From Lutimaribacter pacificus (GTDB lineage Bacteria; Pseudomonadota; Alphaproteobacteria; Rhodobacterales; Rhodobacteraceae), in assembly GCF_900142185.1 (NCBI RefSeq), contig NZ_FQZZ01000008.1, forward strand, positions 1 through 64,000: a stretch of 64,000 bases of DNA. The letters run 5' to 3'. The notes beneath the pieces are model-generated. The model searched no databases. It saw nothing but the letters and a program-made list of their open reading frames with translations, and was not told the DNA's origin. Below are positions 1 through 7,442 of the stretch, piece after piece; position 1 is the first letter of the stretch; every line of letters starts with the position of its first letter. The position numbers and the translations under genes are program-made.

Positions 1-50
1 GAAATCCGAAAGGGCAAAAGTGGACGACTTTTACGCCGCCCGCGACAACA
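1..50. mobile_element. Probable terminus of an IS21-family-like insertion sequence
   Basis: Read on the minus strand from position 50, the sequence starts TGTTGTCGCGGGCGGCG and continues with a GTAAAAGT / CCACTTTT stretch. This resembles the termini of IS21-family elements, which begin with TG, end with CA and carry GTAAAAGTG-type repeats. The plus strand accordingly ends in CA at position 50, exactly where the TRAP permease reading frame stops looking like a permease. Only about 50 bp are visible, and neither istA/istB nor the target duplication can be seen. The family assignment comes from recalled terminus patterns and is tentative. Confidence 0.45.
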
Positions 51-222
51 CTATGCCGTCGCTACCGTGGCCGAGTATTGCTCCGCCGTTCACAGCGTTT
101 GCGATAAAGCCGAAACCGATCCCGACCCCGGCCAGAACAAAAGCCACCGGAAAGCCCGTGAAAATCAGCATGGCAAGCGTCACGAACATCAAAGCCGGCA
201 ATGCGGCAACCATCAGTTCCAC
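51..222 (-). pseudogene. TRAP transporter large permease (DctM-type), 5' fragment disrupted by insertion
   Basis: The first 57 codons encode a typical DctM amino terminus: one hydrophobic helix at residues 5-30 with the FTGFPVAFVLAGVG signature, then the start of a second region. After codon 57 the frame enters the putative insertion-sequence end and reaches a TAA at 31-33. A complete large permease is about 430 residues with 12 helices, so this copy cannot be functional as it stands. The start overlaps the end of the small permease by 10 bp, the normal TRAP operon arrangement. The rest of the gene may continue beyond the left edge, on the far side of the element. Confidence 0.65.
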
Positions 223-890
223 GTCCGGGTCTCCCTATCGGCCATATCATCGGCGCCCGCAGGTCCGGCCACGGGGCCGTCCTCGGCCAGTTGCATGATG
301 TGTTCAGTCGACTCGACGTCGAACAGCTCTGCGTTGGCGGCCCGCAGGTCGGGCGGACCGAACAGGAAGACGATCGACCGCAGCAGAACCGAAAATCCGG
401 CCATGGCAAGAACGACGAACCCCACGGGAAGCATCGCCTTGATCGCCCAGCGATACCCCAGCCCGCCATTGGACGCCGAGGTTTCGCCCATTTCGAAACT
501 GCGCACCGAAAAGGAATACCCGTGATGTATCAGAAACACGCAGTAGGGGATCAGGAACAGCAGGCAGCCGATCAGTTCGATCCATGCGCGCGTGCGGGGC
601 CGCAGGCGGTCGCGCAGCAGCTCAACCCGGACCTGCTGGTTCTGTGTGTAGACATAGCCAAGAGTCAGAAGGAAGATGATGGAGTGCAGGTACCATGCGG
701 TTTCCGACAAGGCCGTCGATCCGATGTTCATCGCGGAATCGACATAGTCGGGATAGGCACCCATGAATTTTCGCGTGCCCACGTCGTAAAGGATCACCAC
801 CATAAGCGGGACGACCAGCCAGGCGGCAAGCCTGCCTATGCGCTCGGTGAGACCTCCGAGGAAAACACTTATCCTGAATAGTGTATGCAC
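213..890 (-). CDS. TRAP transporter small permease (DctQ-type)
   Basis: This is a 225-residue inner-membrane protein with four predicted helices, at about residues 20-38, 68-85, 103-122 and 148-168. It fits the small subunit of a tripartite ATP-independent periplasmic transporter, which couples the binding protein to the large permease. The QVRVELLRDRL segment after helix 2 is the usual DctQ charged loop. The tail after helix 4 (about 55 residues, acidic) is longer than in most DctQ proteins. It lies about 80 bp downstream of the binding protein and overlaps the truncated large permease. With the large permease broken, the transporter is probably inactive unless another copy supplies that subunit. 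Confidence 0.88.
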   Translation of the reverse strand: MHTLFRISVFLGGLTERIGRLAAWLVVPLMVVILYDVGTRKFMGAYPDYVDSAMNIGSTALSETAWYLHSIIFLLTLGYVYTQNQQVRVELLRDRLRPRTRAWIELIGCLLFLIPYCVFLIHHGYSFSVRSFEMGETSASNGGLGYRWAIKAMLPVGFVVLAMAGFSVLLRSIVFLFGPPDLRAANAELFDVESTEHIMQLAEDGPVAGPAGADDMADRETRTWN

Positions 891-970
891 AAAGGCCCTC
901 CCGACCTGTCCGGCGATAATGGAGCGATCAGGGCGCGCAGAAGGACATCCCGCGCGCCCCGCAAGGGCGA

Positions 971-2002
971 TCAGTTCTTGGGCAGGTACCCCATCTCACC
1001 CCAGATCGCGTAGCTTGCGCGGAAATCGCTGTAGGACTTCCAGACCTTGGCAAACTCCTCATCGCCTGCCGCCTGCTCCTCGGCGACCTCCTGCCAGGCG
1101 ACCTCAAAGGCATCAATGAATTCCTCGGGCCATTTGTGCAGGGTCACGCCCTTTTCCTCCAGACGCGCCAGCGAAGGAAACTGCATCGCCTCGCCTTCGG
1201 CCAGGCTGCGGGTGACAGCCGCCTCACAGACCGTATCGACAATCGCCCGCTTTTGTTCCGACAGGCCATCCCATGCGGCCTTGTTGAACATTACCTCGAA
1301 GAAGGTCGATTGCTGGTGCCAGGCCGGGAAATAGGCATGCTTGGCGATCTGGTAGAGGCCCACCGCCTCATCAATTGCAGGCATCGACAATTCGGTACCG
1401 TCAATCGTGCCAAGCTCCAGCGCCGTGAACAGATCGCTTGTGGCGATAAGCTGGGTCTGGACGCCCAGCTTCTCCATCACCTTCCCGCCAAGCCCGTTAT
1501 AGCGCATCTTCATCCCGCGCAGATCGTCGACCGTGGCAATCTCTTCGCGAAACCACCCCGACGTTTCGGGCGGCATCACCGCGCATATAACACCGTGCAC
1601 ACCGCGCTTGTGGTAGATTTCCTCATAAAGGTCCTTGCCGCCCCCGAAATAGAACCAGGCCAGATATTCCCCGGCATCCGGGCCGAAGGGCACGCCCGTG
1701 AACATCTCGCTCGCCGGAATCTTGCCAACCCAGTAGGAGGGCGTCGAATAGCCGGCCTCGACCGCGCCGGTCTGCACCGCGTCGAAGGCTTCGAGCGGCG
1801 GGACGATTGCCCCCGGCTCCTGGAACGTCAGCGTGAGCTCGCCGCCGGAAACGACGTCGATCCGGTCCGATATCCAATGGCCCAGCGTCCCGATTTGCGG
1901 CAGGGACAAGGGGAATGCGCTCTGCACATTCCAGTCTTCGGCGGCGACTTGAGTCGCCGCCGCCCCCATGATCGCAGCAAACGTCATCTTCCTGATAAAC
2001 AT
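971..2002 (-). CDS. TRAP transporter substrate-binding protein (DctP family)
   Basis: This 343-residue periplasmic binding protein captures a carboxylate and delivers it to the TRAP membrane subunits. The start at 2002 was chosen because GGGAGGAG lies just upstream and the protein then begins with a clean signal peptide (MFIRKMTF, cut near VAA-ED); an upstream in-frame ATG at 2080 lacks these. DctP hallmarks are visible, including MKMRYNGLGGKVMEKLG around residue 165 and the conserved arginine region. It is divergent from a malonyl-CoA-synthetase-like gene, and MatPQM-type TRAP systems import malonate in rhizobia, so malonate or a related dicarboxylate is the leading substrate guess. Confidence 0.9.
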   Translation of the reverse strand: MFIRKMTFAAIMGAAATQVAAEDWNVQSAFPLSLPQIGTLGHWISDRIDVVSGGELTLTFQEPGAIVPPLEAFDAVQTGAVEAGYSTPSYWVGKIPASEMFTGVPFGPDAGEYLAWFYFGGGKDLYEEIYHKRGVHGVICAVMPPETSGWFREEIATVDDLRGMKMRYNGLGGKVMEKLGVQTQLIATSDLFTALELGTIDGTELSMPAIDEAVGLYQIAKHAYFPAWHQQSTFFEVMFNKAAWDGLSEQKRAIVDTVCEAAVTRSLAEGEAMQFPSLARLEEKGVTLHKWPEEFIDAFEVAWQEVAEEQAAGDEEFAKVWKSYSDFRASYAIWGEMGYLPKN

Positions 2003-2094
2003 GTGTTTCTCCTCCCTGCTTGTAAGGCAACGCCCGGTGTGACTCGCGCCATCTCCCTCTGGCGAAGTGTTGCACTTCATTTTGAATACACCAA

Positions 2095-2112
2095 TTGTGT
2101 ATATGTATGCAA
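2095..2112. promoter_or_regulatory. Candidate GntR operator between TRAP and acyl-CoA synthetase genes
   Basis: The 18-mer TTGTGTATATGTATGCAA is a dyad: the outer TTG/CAA and inner TA steps match (12 of 18 positions), and all remaining positions keep purine/pyrimidine symmetry. AT-rich dyads with TTG...CAA ends are typical targets of FCD-type GntR regulators. It sits in the 156-bp divergent promoter between dctP (start 2002) and the synthetase (start 2159), and a GntR gene follows at 3742. The assignment to that regulator is inferred. Confidence 0.5.
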
Positions 2113-2158
2113 CATGCTAATCAATGAATAACCAAGACGATGCGCCGGGGAGGAACCA

Positions 2159-3676
2159 ATGTCGCAAAACCTGTACGACATGCTAATGGCCGAGTGCTGC
2201 GCCAAAACCGAGATCGCCGTGGAAACGCAGGCAGGAAAGCAGACATCATATAGCCAACTGGCAAGTCGCGTTGATGGTATCCTGGGCGCATTGACCGCCT
2301 GCGGCGCCCGGCCGGGCGACCATGTTGCGGCCCAGATTCCCAAGTCAATCGATTCCATTGCGCTCTATCTGGCGGCACTCAAGGGTGGACTCGTATACAT
2401 TCCAATGAATACGGCATACACGGATTCGGAGCTGACCTATTTCATCGGCGACGCCTCGCCGCGCGTGCTGGTCTGCGACCCCGAAAACCAGGATCGGCTG
2501 AACCGGAAATTCGCCACCGACCGCCTGACCGTCATGACCCTGCCCGCTCATGACCGGGCGGCGCCCGGCCCTCGCGTGACGCAGCACCCCACCACGCACC
2601 GCGGCCCCGATGATGCGGCGGCGATCCTTTACACGTCGGGTACGACCGGTGAACCGAAAGGCGCGATCATCACCCATGGCAGCCTGACATGGTGCACAAG
2701 GCAACTGGTGGAGGAATGGAAATTCACCGCAGACGATGTGATTACCCACACCCTGCCGATGTTCCACGCGCACGGGCTGTTCCTGGCGGTCAACCTGCCG
2801 CTTGCCGTCGGGGGGAAGATCCTGCTGCACGATCGCTTCGATGCCGAGAGCTGTATCGCAAGTTTCGCGCGGGCCACCGTGTTCATGGGGGTGCCCACGC
2901 TCTACAAGCGTCTGCTCGCCTCCCCGCGACTCGATGCGCAGGCCTGCGCGCGAATGCGGCTGTTCACCTCGGGATCGGCGCCGCTGAGCCAGGTGGATTT
3001 CGATGCGTTTCAAGGCCGCACCGGCCAGACGATCCTGGAACGCTACGGCATGACGGAGGCATTGATCATCTGCTCCAACCCCCTGGAGGGGGATCGCATC
3101 GCCGGCTCGGTCGGCTACGCTCTGCCGGGTGTGGAAGTGCGTATTGCAAAGGACGGTGCGGTCTGCCCCTCCGGCATGGTTGGTATGCTCGAAGTACGCG
3201 GCCCAAACCTGTTTCGTGAGTATCTCAACAAACCGGACAAAACCCGCGAAGAGATGACCGGCGACGGTTTCCTGAAAACCGGCGACCTGGCCCGGCAGGA
3301 TGCCGATGGCCGCGTCTGGATCGCCGGGAGGCAGAAAGAGCTGATCATCTCGGGTGGCTACAATGTCTATCCCAAGGAGATCGAGAATGTTCTCGACACC
3401 TTCGACGGCGTGGGACAATCGGCCGTAATCGGGGTGCCGCATCCCGATTACGTGGAAGGCGTGATCGCGATTGTCGTGCCGAAATCGGCGGAAACCAGGA
3501 TCGACCTCGACGAACTGAGCGCGTTTGCGCGCGAACGCCTTGCGGGATACAAGGTGCCCAAATGGTTTCTGTGCCAGGATCGCCTGCCTACAACCAGCGT
3601 CGGCAAGGTCATCAAGGCCAAGCTGATCGAGCAGCATCGGACGATCTTTTCCGACACTGAAAACCCGGGCAGGTAG
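2159..3676 (+). CDS. matB: Malonyl-CoA synthetase-like AMP-dependent acyl-CoA ligase
   Basis: This 505-residue member of the ANL superfamily would activate a carboxylate to its CoA thioester via an acyl-adenylate. The P-loop YTSGTTGEPKG is at 158-168, ERYGMTEA near 298, the GDLARQD hinge region near 377, and the catalytic lysine in TSVGK is K483. The length and the N-terminal signatures YLAALKGGLVYIPMN and AYTDSEL-YF resemble MatB malonyl-CoA synthetases more than long-chain ligases. GGGGAGG precedes the ATG. A TRAP importer and a GntR regulator next to it recall rhizobial mat loci. No malonyl-CoA decarboxylase (MatA) is present, so the malonyl-CoA would feed elsewhere, or the substrate may be a substituted malonate. 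Confidence 0.75.
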   Translation: MSQNLYDMLMAECCAKTEIAVETQAGKQTSYSQLASRVDGILGALTACGARPGDHVAAQIPKSIDSIALYLAALKGGLVYIPMNTAYTDSELTYFIGDASPRVLVCDPENQDRLNRKFATDRLTVMTLPAHDRAAPGPRVTQHPTTHRGPDDAAAILYTSGTTGEPKGAIITHGSLTWCTRQLVEEWKFTADDVITHTLPMFHAHGLFLAVNLPLAVGGKILLHDRFDAESCIASFARATVFMGVPTLYKRLLASPRLDAQACARMRLFTSGSAPLSQVDFDAFQGRTGQTILERYGMTEALIICSNPLEGDRIAGSVGYALPGVEVRIAKDGAVCPSGMVGMLEVRGPNLFREYLNKPDKTREEMTGDGFLKTGDLARQDADGRVWIAGRQKELIISGGYNVYPKEIENVLDTFDGVGQSAVIGVPHPDYVEGVIAIVVPKSAETRIDLDELSAFARERLAGYKVPKWFLCQDRLPTTSVGKVIKAKLIEQHRTIFSDTENPGR

Positions 3677-3741
3677 AAACTTTTGGTATCCATATCGGCA
3701 CGCGCACCATATCTTCTACCGCCAGTGACGGGGGAGGCTCG

Positions 3742-4419
3742 ATGAACAAGGTAAACAGCAAGGTCAATCGGTCGACCGAAATTCGGCAGATCATAGAGAG
3801 CCAGATTATTTCGGGGCAACGAAAGCCCGGCGAACGACTTGAGGAATTGCAGCTCGCACGCGATTTCAATGTCTCGAGAACGCCGGTTCGCGAGGCCCTG
3901 TCCCAGCTTGAAAACTCGGGCCTGATCGAATCCCGCGGGCGGCAGGGAACGGTTGTGCGGACGATCTCCGCCCAACAGGTCCTGGGCGTGATGGAGGTGC
4001 TCGGCGCCCTCGAAATGCTGGCGGCCGGCCTTGCTGCCCGGCGCATGTCGCAGGACGAGCGGGATGCGCTGGTCAAAAAACACGAAGAGTCCGCCTCGCT
4101 GGTCGAAAACCGGGATTTCGAAGCATTCGAGGCCATCAACCGCGAACTACACGAACTGATCTATGCCGGTTCCCGGAATTCGCATCTGCGCGAAAAGATC
4201 GTCGGCGAGAGGAGAATCATGGAAATCGTCCGACCGTCGATCTTCCGGTCGGTCGGGCGGCTTGAAAAGTCCTTTCAGGAACACGCAGCGATCGTCGAGG
4301 AAATCGCAAACGCGAATGACGCACAGGCAGAGCGGCTGATGCGCGAACATGTTGCAACCGGCGGAAACGTCTTTGCCGATCTCGTCGCCAACCTTCGGGC
4401 GAAGACTGAAAAAGGCTAA
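3742..4419 (+). CDS. GntR-family (FCD domain) transcriptional regulator
   Basis: This 225-residue regulator has an N-terminal winged helix (about residues 8-70, with FNVSRTPVREALSQLENSGLI as recognition helix and wing) and a C-terminal all-helical FCD ligand domain (about 80-215). It is encoded 65 bp after the malonyl-CoA-synthetase-like gene, in the same direction. GGGGGAGG precedes the ATG. FCD regulators usually repress catabolic genes and are released by an organic acid. It is the obvious candidate regulator of the neighbouring TRAP and ligase genes through the dyad at 2095-2112, as MatR is in rhizobia, but this is inferred from position. Confidence 0.88.
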   Translation: MNKVNSKVNRSTEIRQIIESQIISGQRKPGERLEELQLARDFNVSRTPVREALSQLENSGLIESRGRQGTVVRTISAQQVLGVMEVLGALEMLAAGLAARRMSQDERDALVKKHEESASLVENRDFEAFEAINRELHELIYAGSRNSHLREKIVGERRIMEIVRPSIFRSVGRLEKSFQEHAAIVEEIANANDAQAERLMREHVATGGNVFADLVANLRAKTEKG

Positions 4420-4723
4420 GTGTTGAATGCTTTTCCCTGATGCGCCCACCGTTTGACAGATTCGATGTGTCAGGGTCGGGGTCGGCAGGCAAATCCTGGA
4501 TGCCGGGCCCGGTGAGTCCCGTTCGAACCACCTGTTGATTGCTGAAAGAACAGGCCGGCGACACGGCCATTCCCAGGCCGGTTGTCATCGGCCTGACAGC
4601 CCCTGCCGGAAGATCGCCCCACAAAAAACACCGTCTTTGTCGAAATCCTGACACGATCGCCGCTATGCTCTGGGGTTATCGAATGAATAACCTGGGAGCA
4701 TTCCCGCCGGGAATGGGGTATGG
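4420..4723. other. Intergenic region without a recognisable gene
   Basis: About 300 bp between the GntR gene and the BTLCP gene. It contains scattered short inverted GGCC-rich stretches and a GTTCGAACC motif that is not part of a tRNA. No ORF with a ribosome-binding site was found. It presumably holds the promoter of the 4724 gene. Confidence 0.5.
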
Positions 4724-5329
4724 ATGAAGATCATGGGACAGTCTGTTCGCTATGCTTTGGGTCGGGTTCGCGGATATATCGCGGCCCTGTGCTTTCCGCT
4801 TGCGCTGCTTGTTCCGCAGGCCGCGGTGGCGGATGGCGGTTTCCTGCAGGCCCGGATGGCCATGCCCGCCCCCAAGGGAGCGCAGCAAATCTGCCAGACC
4901 TACCGGTGGGCTTGCGCTGCACAGCGCGCACGCACCCTGAACTCCTCGGCAGAGCTGGCCCTGGTCCTCGACGTCAACACGAAGGTGAACACGACGACGC
5001 GCGCGGTGCCGGACGCGTCACAGCACAGGCGTGCCGAACTTTGGTCGCTGCCGACCAGCGCCGGCGGCGATTGCGAGGATTTCGCCCTGCTGAAGAAACG
5101 GGAACTGGTGCGCCTTGGCGTCGATCCGGGCCGGTTGCTTCTGGCCACGGTGCTGGACCGGCGGCGCGTTCCCCATGCCGTTCTGGTCTACCGGTCGCAC
5201 AAGGGCGACCTGCTGCTGGACAACCTGACCGACAAGGTCGTGAACTGGCGCAGCTCCGGCTATGTCTTCCTGCGGATGCAGAACCCCGACAGCCCCGATC
5301 AGTGGGTCGGCGGCTTCCGCATGGGCTGA
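4724..5329 (+). CDS. Bacterial transglutaminase-like cysteine protease (BTLCP family)
   Basis: This 201-residue secreted protein has a signal peptide over about residues 1-37 (hydrophobic IAALCFPLALLV, cut after AVA). The papain-like catalytic triad of the BTLCP/DUF920 family is complete: C117 in GGDCEDFA, H151 in PHAVLVY and D166 in LLDNLTD. LapG, the best-known member, cleaves adhesins in the periplasm. This protein lacks LapG's calcium-rich extension, and there is no LapD-like receptor or large adhesin in the window. The two genes downstream on the other strand encode surface or secreted proteins, which may or may not be related. The start could instead be the ATG four codons later. Confidence 0.85.
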   Translation: MKIMGQSVRYALGRVRGYIAALCFPLALLVPQAAVADGGFLQARMAMPAPKGAQQICQTYRWACAAQRARTLNSSAELALVLDVNTKVNTTTRAVPDASQHRRAELWSLPTSAGGDCEDFALLKKRELVRLGVDPGRLLLATVLDRRRVPHAVLVYRSHKGDLLLDNLTDKVVNWRSSGYVFLRMQNPDSPDQWVGGFRMG

Positions 5330-5336
5330 AGAACGG

Positions 5337-5367
5337 CGGCCCGGGCATGGCAGACTGCCCCGGGCCG
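5337..5367. terminator. GC-rich hairpin between convergent genes
   Basis: Arms CGGCCCGGG (5337-5345) and CCCGGGCCG (5359-5367) form a perfect 9-bp stem with a 13-nt loop. The hairpin lies between the stop of the protease gene and the stop of the CTERM gene on the other strand. There is no T-run on either side, so efficiency as an intrinsic terminator is uncertain. Confidence 0.45.
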
Positions 5368-5378
5368 ACCCGTAAGGA

Positions 5379-6146
5379 TCACGCCGCCTTGCGCTTGCGG
5401 CGCGAGACATAGCCGACCGCACCGACCGCGCTGAGCAGCAGCGGCAAGGTTGCCGGAACCGGAACCACCGTGGGCGAGATACGGGCATAGATGTCGGCGC
5501 GGGCCGGGTCGATATCGTGCCATGCGCCACTGTGCCATGCCTCGTACACCACGAACTCGTCCGAGAATGTCGCGCCGCCATCCGAGGACAGGCCGAGAAT
5601 CTCGAACATGTACCGCTGACCGCCGACCATGAAATACTGAACCGCCGGAGCCTGCTGCACGTGCAGAGTATCCGCGTCGTCAGGGACAGACACATTGTTG
5701 TTCGTGGTCGTCAACACGTCGAAGGCATAGTCGAAGGACAGGATATCGCCCACCGCCGGGTCCGAGAGCGCCACATCGATCGTCAGGTTCGCCCCCAGGA
5801 AATCGTGGCTGGCAGCATAGCTCAGGCCGTTGCGATATTCGAAGCTGCCCAGCGAGAAAATGCCCCCGTCCGTGGTCCAGTTCGCCCCGCTTGTAAAGCT
5901 CATGTGGTTACTGTCGGGGTCGGTTTCGCCGATATAGGTGGCGATCGCCTCGTCCGTTTCCGGCACCGAGGACACCCATTCGACACCCCAGGTGACGGAC
6001 GCGCTGTCACCGTTATTCGCAACGGTGTGGCCAAAGCTGCCATCTACGGATGTCCATGCGCCCTGGGCGGAGCCTGTAAAGGTCGCGGCGTGGGATGCGG
6101 CCGCGGTGGCCAGCAGAAACGCGCAGGTCAAAATCGACATTTTCAT
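5379..6146 (-). CDS. VPLPA-CTERM sorting-domain surface protein
   Basis: This 255-residue protein has a signal peptide (MKMSILTCAFLLATAAASHA). Its C-terminal tail runs VPVPATLPLLLSAVG, a hydrophobic helix, then SRRKRK. This is the VPLPA variant of PEP-CTERM signals, common in Rhodobacterales, where exosortase or a related transpeptidase anchors or releases the protein. The 200-residue middle is rich in Gly, Ser, Thr and Asp and has no domain I recognise; it looks beta-rich. The start at 6146 is supported by AGGAG upstream and by the signal peptide. No exosortase gene is in the window. Confidence 0.8.
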   Translation of the reverse strand: MKMSILTCAFLLATAAASHAATFTGSAQGAWTSVDGSFGHTVANNGDSASVTWGVEWVSSVPETDEAIATYIGETDPDSNHMSFTSGANWTTDGGIFSLGSFEYRNGLSYAASHDFLGANLTIDVALSDPAVGDILSFDYAFDVLTTTNNNVSVPDDADTLHVQQAPAVQYFMVGGQRYMFEILGLSSDGGATFSDEFVVYEAWHSGAWHDIDPARADIYARISPTVVPVPATLPLLLSAVGAVGYVSRRKRKAA

Positions 6147-6184
6147 AATACAACTCCTGAATTCGGTTCCGGCCTTGTCCCGGA

Positions 6185-6200
6185 CGGCCCTCCGGGGCCG
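6185..6200 (-). terminator. Short hairpin downstream of the GGGDN-repeat gene
   Basis: CGGCCC and GGGCCG arms surround a 4-nt loop in the 108-bp gap between two minus-strand genes, about 55 bp past the stop at 6255. No T-run follows. The call is weak. Confidence 0.3.
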
Positions 6201-6254
6201 GTTTTCGTTCGGTTTTCCGTTCATGCGTTCGATCATCGGTTTCGGTCTGGACAC

Positions 6255-6854
6255 TTAGTTGGTCACACCGGACCCGGGGCCGCTGGGACCGCCATTGTCG
6301 CCGCCACCGTTGTCGCCGCCGCCATTGTCGCCGCCACCGTTGTCACCGCCGCCGTTGTCACCGCCGCCGTTGTCGCCGCCACCGTTGTCACCGCCACCGT
6401 TGTCACCGCCACCGTTGTCACCGCCGCCGTTGTCACCGCCGCCGTTGTCACCGCCGCCGTTGTCACCGCCGCCGTTGTCGCCGCCGCCGTTGTCGCCACC
6501 ACCGTTGTCGCCACCGCCGTTGCCGGGGCCGGCGCCAACCTGGCCGGCGCCATCGGCGTGACCGTCCCCACCGCTGGCGGCTGCCGTCGAGAATGTCGTC
6601 ACTTCGGTCAACGCCACCGTAAGGCCGGAACACATCCCCTGGGTCTCTTCCAGGATGCGGCCGAAATCCGAACGTTTCTGGATTTGCGCAACGAAGCCGG
6701 GGGTCAGGCGGTCACATTCACAAAGCTCTTCGGTCGACGATGCGAACATTGCCGTCCAGCCAGTGCATCGCTTGTCGGCCATCGCCGGCGATGCCAGCGA
6801 TCCCAGGACGATACACAGGGCGAGACCGGCGGGTATGGGCATATTGTTGAACAT
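6255..6854 (-). CDS. Secreted protein with a tandem GGGDN repeat tail
   Basis: This 199-residue protein has a signal peptide (hydrophobic PIPAGLALCIVLGSLAS, cut after AMA near residue 26). A region of about 75 residues follows with four cysteines (KRC, LCECD, GMC). The rest consists of about fifteen uninterrupted copies of the pentapeptide GGGDN and a short Gly/Ser/Pro end. The cysteine-containing part is not recognised. The start at 6854 was chosen for AAAGG upstream and the signal peptide. Asp/Asn/Gly repeats can bind calcium or serve as flexible linkers, but the function is unknown. Confidence 0.7.
   Translation of the reverse strand: MFNNMPIPAGLALCIVLGSLASPAMADKRCTGWTAMFASSTEELCECDRLTPGFVAQIQKRSDFGRILEETQGMCSGLTVALTEVTTFSTAAASGGDGHADGAGQVGAGPGNGGGDNGGGDNGGGDNGGGDNGGGDNGGGDNGGGDNGGGDNGGGDNGGGDNGGGDNGGGDNGGGDNGGGDNGGGDNGGPSGPGSGVTN
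6289..6522. repeat. 15-bp tandem repeat array inside the GGGDN gene
   Basis: About fifteen copies of a 15-bp unit (consensus CCGCCRCCGTTGTCR on the plus strand) encode GGGDN on the minus strand. Unit variants differ mainly at third-codon positions (CCGCCA/CCGCCG, GTCA/GTCG). All changes are silent, so the peptide has been kept constant while the DNA diverged slightly. Copy number in such arrays often varies between strains. Confidence 0.92.
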
Positions 6855-7442
6855 AGATGAACCTTTGAGAATAAATTTGAGTGTTGCGGCGTAAGTGTCG
6901 CCAATGGATCGGCAATGCAATGAGGCCACCAAGGAACCTGCCTCAGTTGTGACATATTTTAAACATCTGTCCGCCCGACTTCTTGACCGGCATTCCGACG
7001 TGAAAGAACGCGAGGCACAATATATAGCGCCTACTTATCTATGAGATACCATTTGATGTGTTCTCGTTGTCAAACCGGAAACACACTATCGTTGATCCGC
7101 AAGGGTCCGCCCGCATCAGCCCCTCCACAATCCGAACACAATTGCGTTTATTGTAAAGATACGGTTGCCAACGGGCCGTATCAGACCGATGGAAAAGCGG
7201 CCTCCGAATGGCAGGTATGGCTGGCATTTGTGCCTTACCAACCCGGCGCCACGCGGCCGGGGCGGCAGAAAACATCTGCAACACTGACCCGGAACCGCGC
7301 CTGAAACAGCGAACGGAGGACCCCCCGGTCGTCCGCAGACGCCCGGCGATCGCCGAGGTTACCTGAGACCAGGTTATCCGACCGGATCAGGTTGACTGTC
7401 AGTGCATGGCGATCCCGGATGGTGCAGCGGCAGCCATCGACC
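6855..7442. other. Intergenic region with no supported gene
   Basis: 588 bp between the repeat-protein start and the end of the aldehyde dehydrogenase gene. The left part is AT-rich (around 6860-7030) and probably carries the promoter of the repeat-protein gene. An 87-codon frame at 7041-7304 has two CxxC motifs but no ribosome-binding site. Nothing else is recognisable. Confidence 0.5.

Noticed and set aside
2345-3637. Long minus-strand frame opposite the malonyl-CoA-synthetase-like gene
   Set aside because: High-GC shadow of a gene with all catalytic motifs on the plus strand.
4495-4540. tRNA-like GTTCGAACC motif
   Set aside because: No pairing T-stem, acceptor stem or anticodon arm could be found on either strand.
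6289-6522. Possible CRISPR array
   Set aside because: The repeats are directly adjacent 15-bp units with no spacers, they code for protein, and no cas genes are near.
6259-6561. Plus-strand frames reading LSPPP repeats opposite the GGGDN gene
   Set aside because: They are the complement of the 15-bp repeat; the minus-strand frame has a signal peptide and ribosome-binding site.
7041-7304. Small plus-strand frame with two CxxC motifs (MCSRC and NCVYC)
   Set aside because: No ribosome-binding site, no family match and no neighbours in the same direction; the motifs are likely chance.
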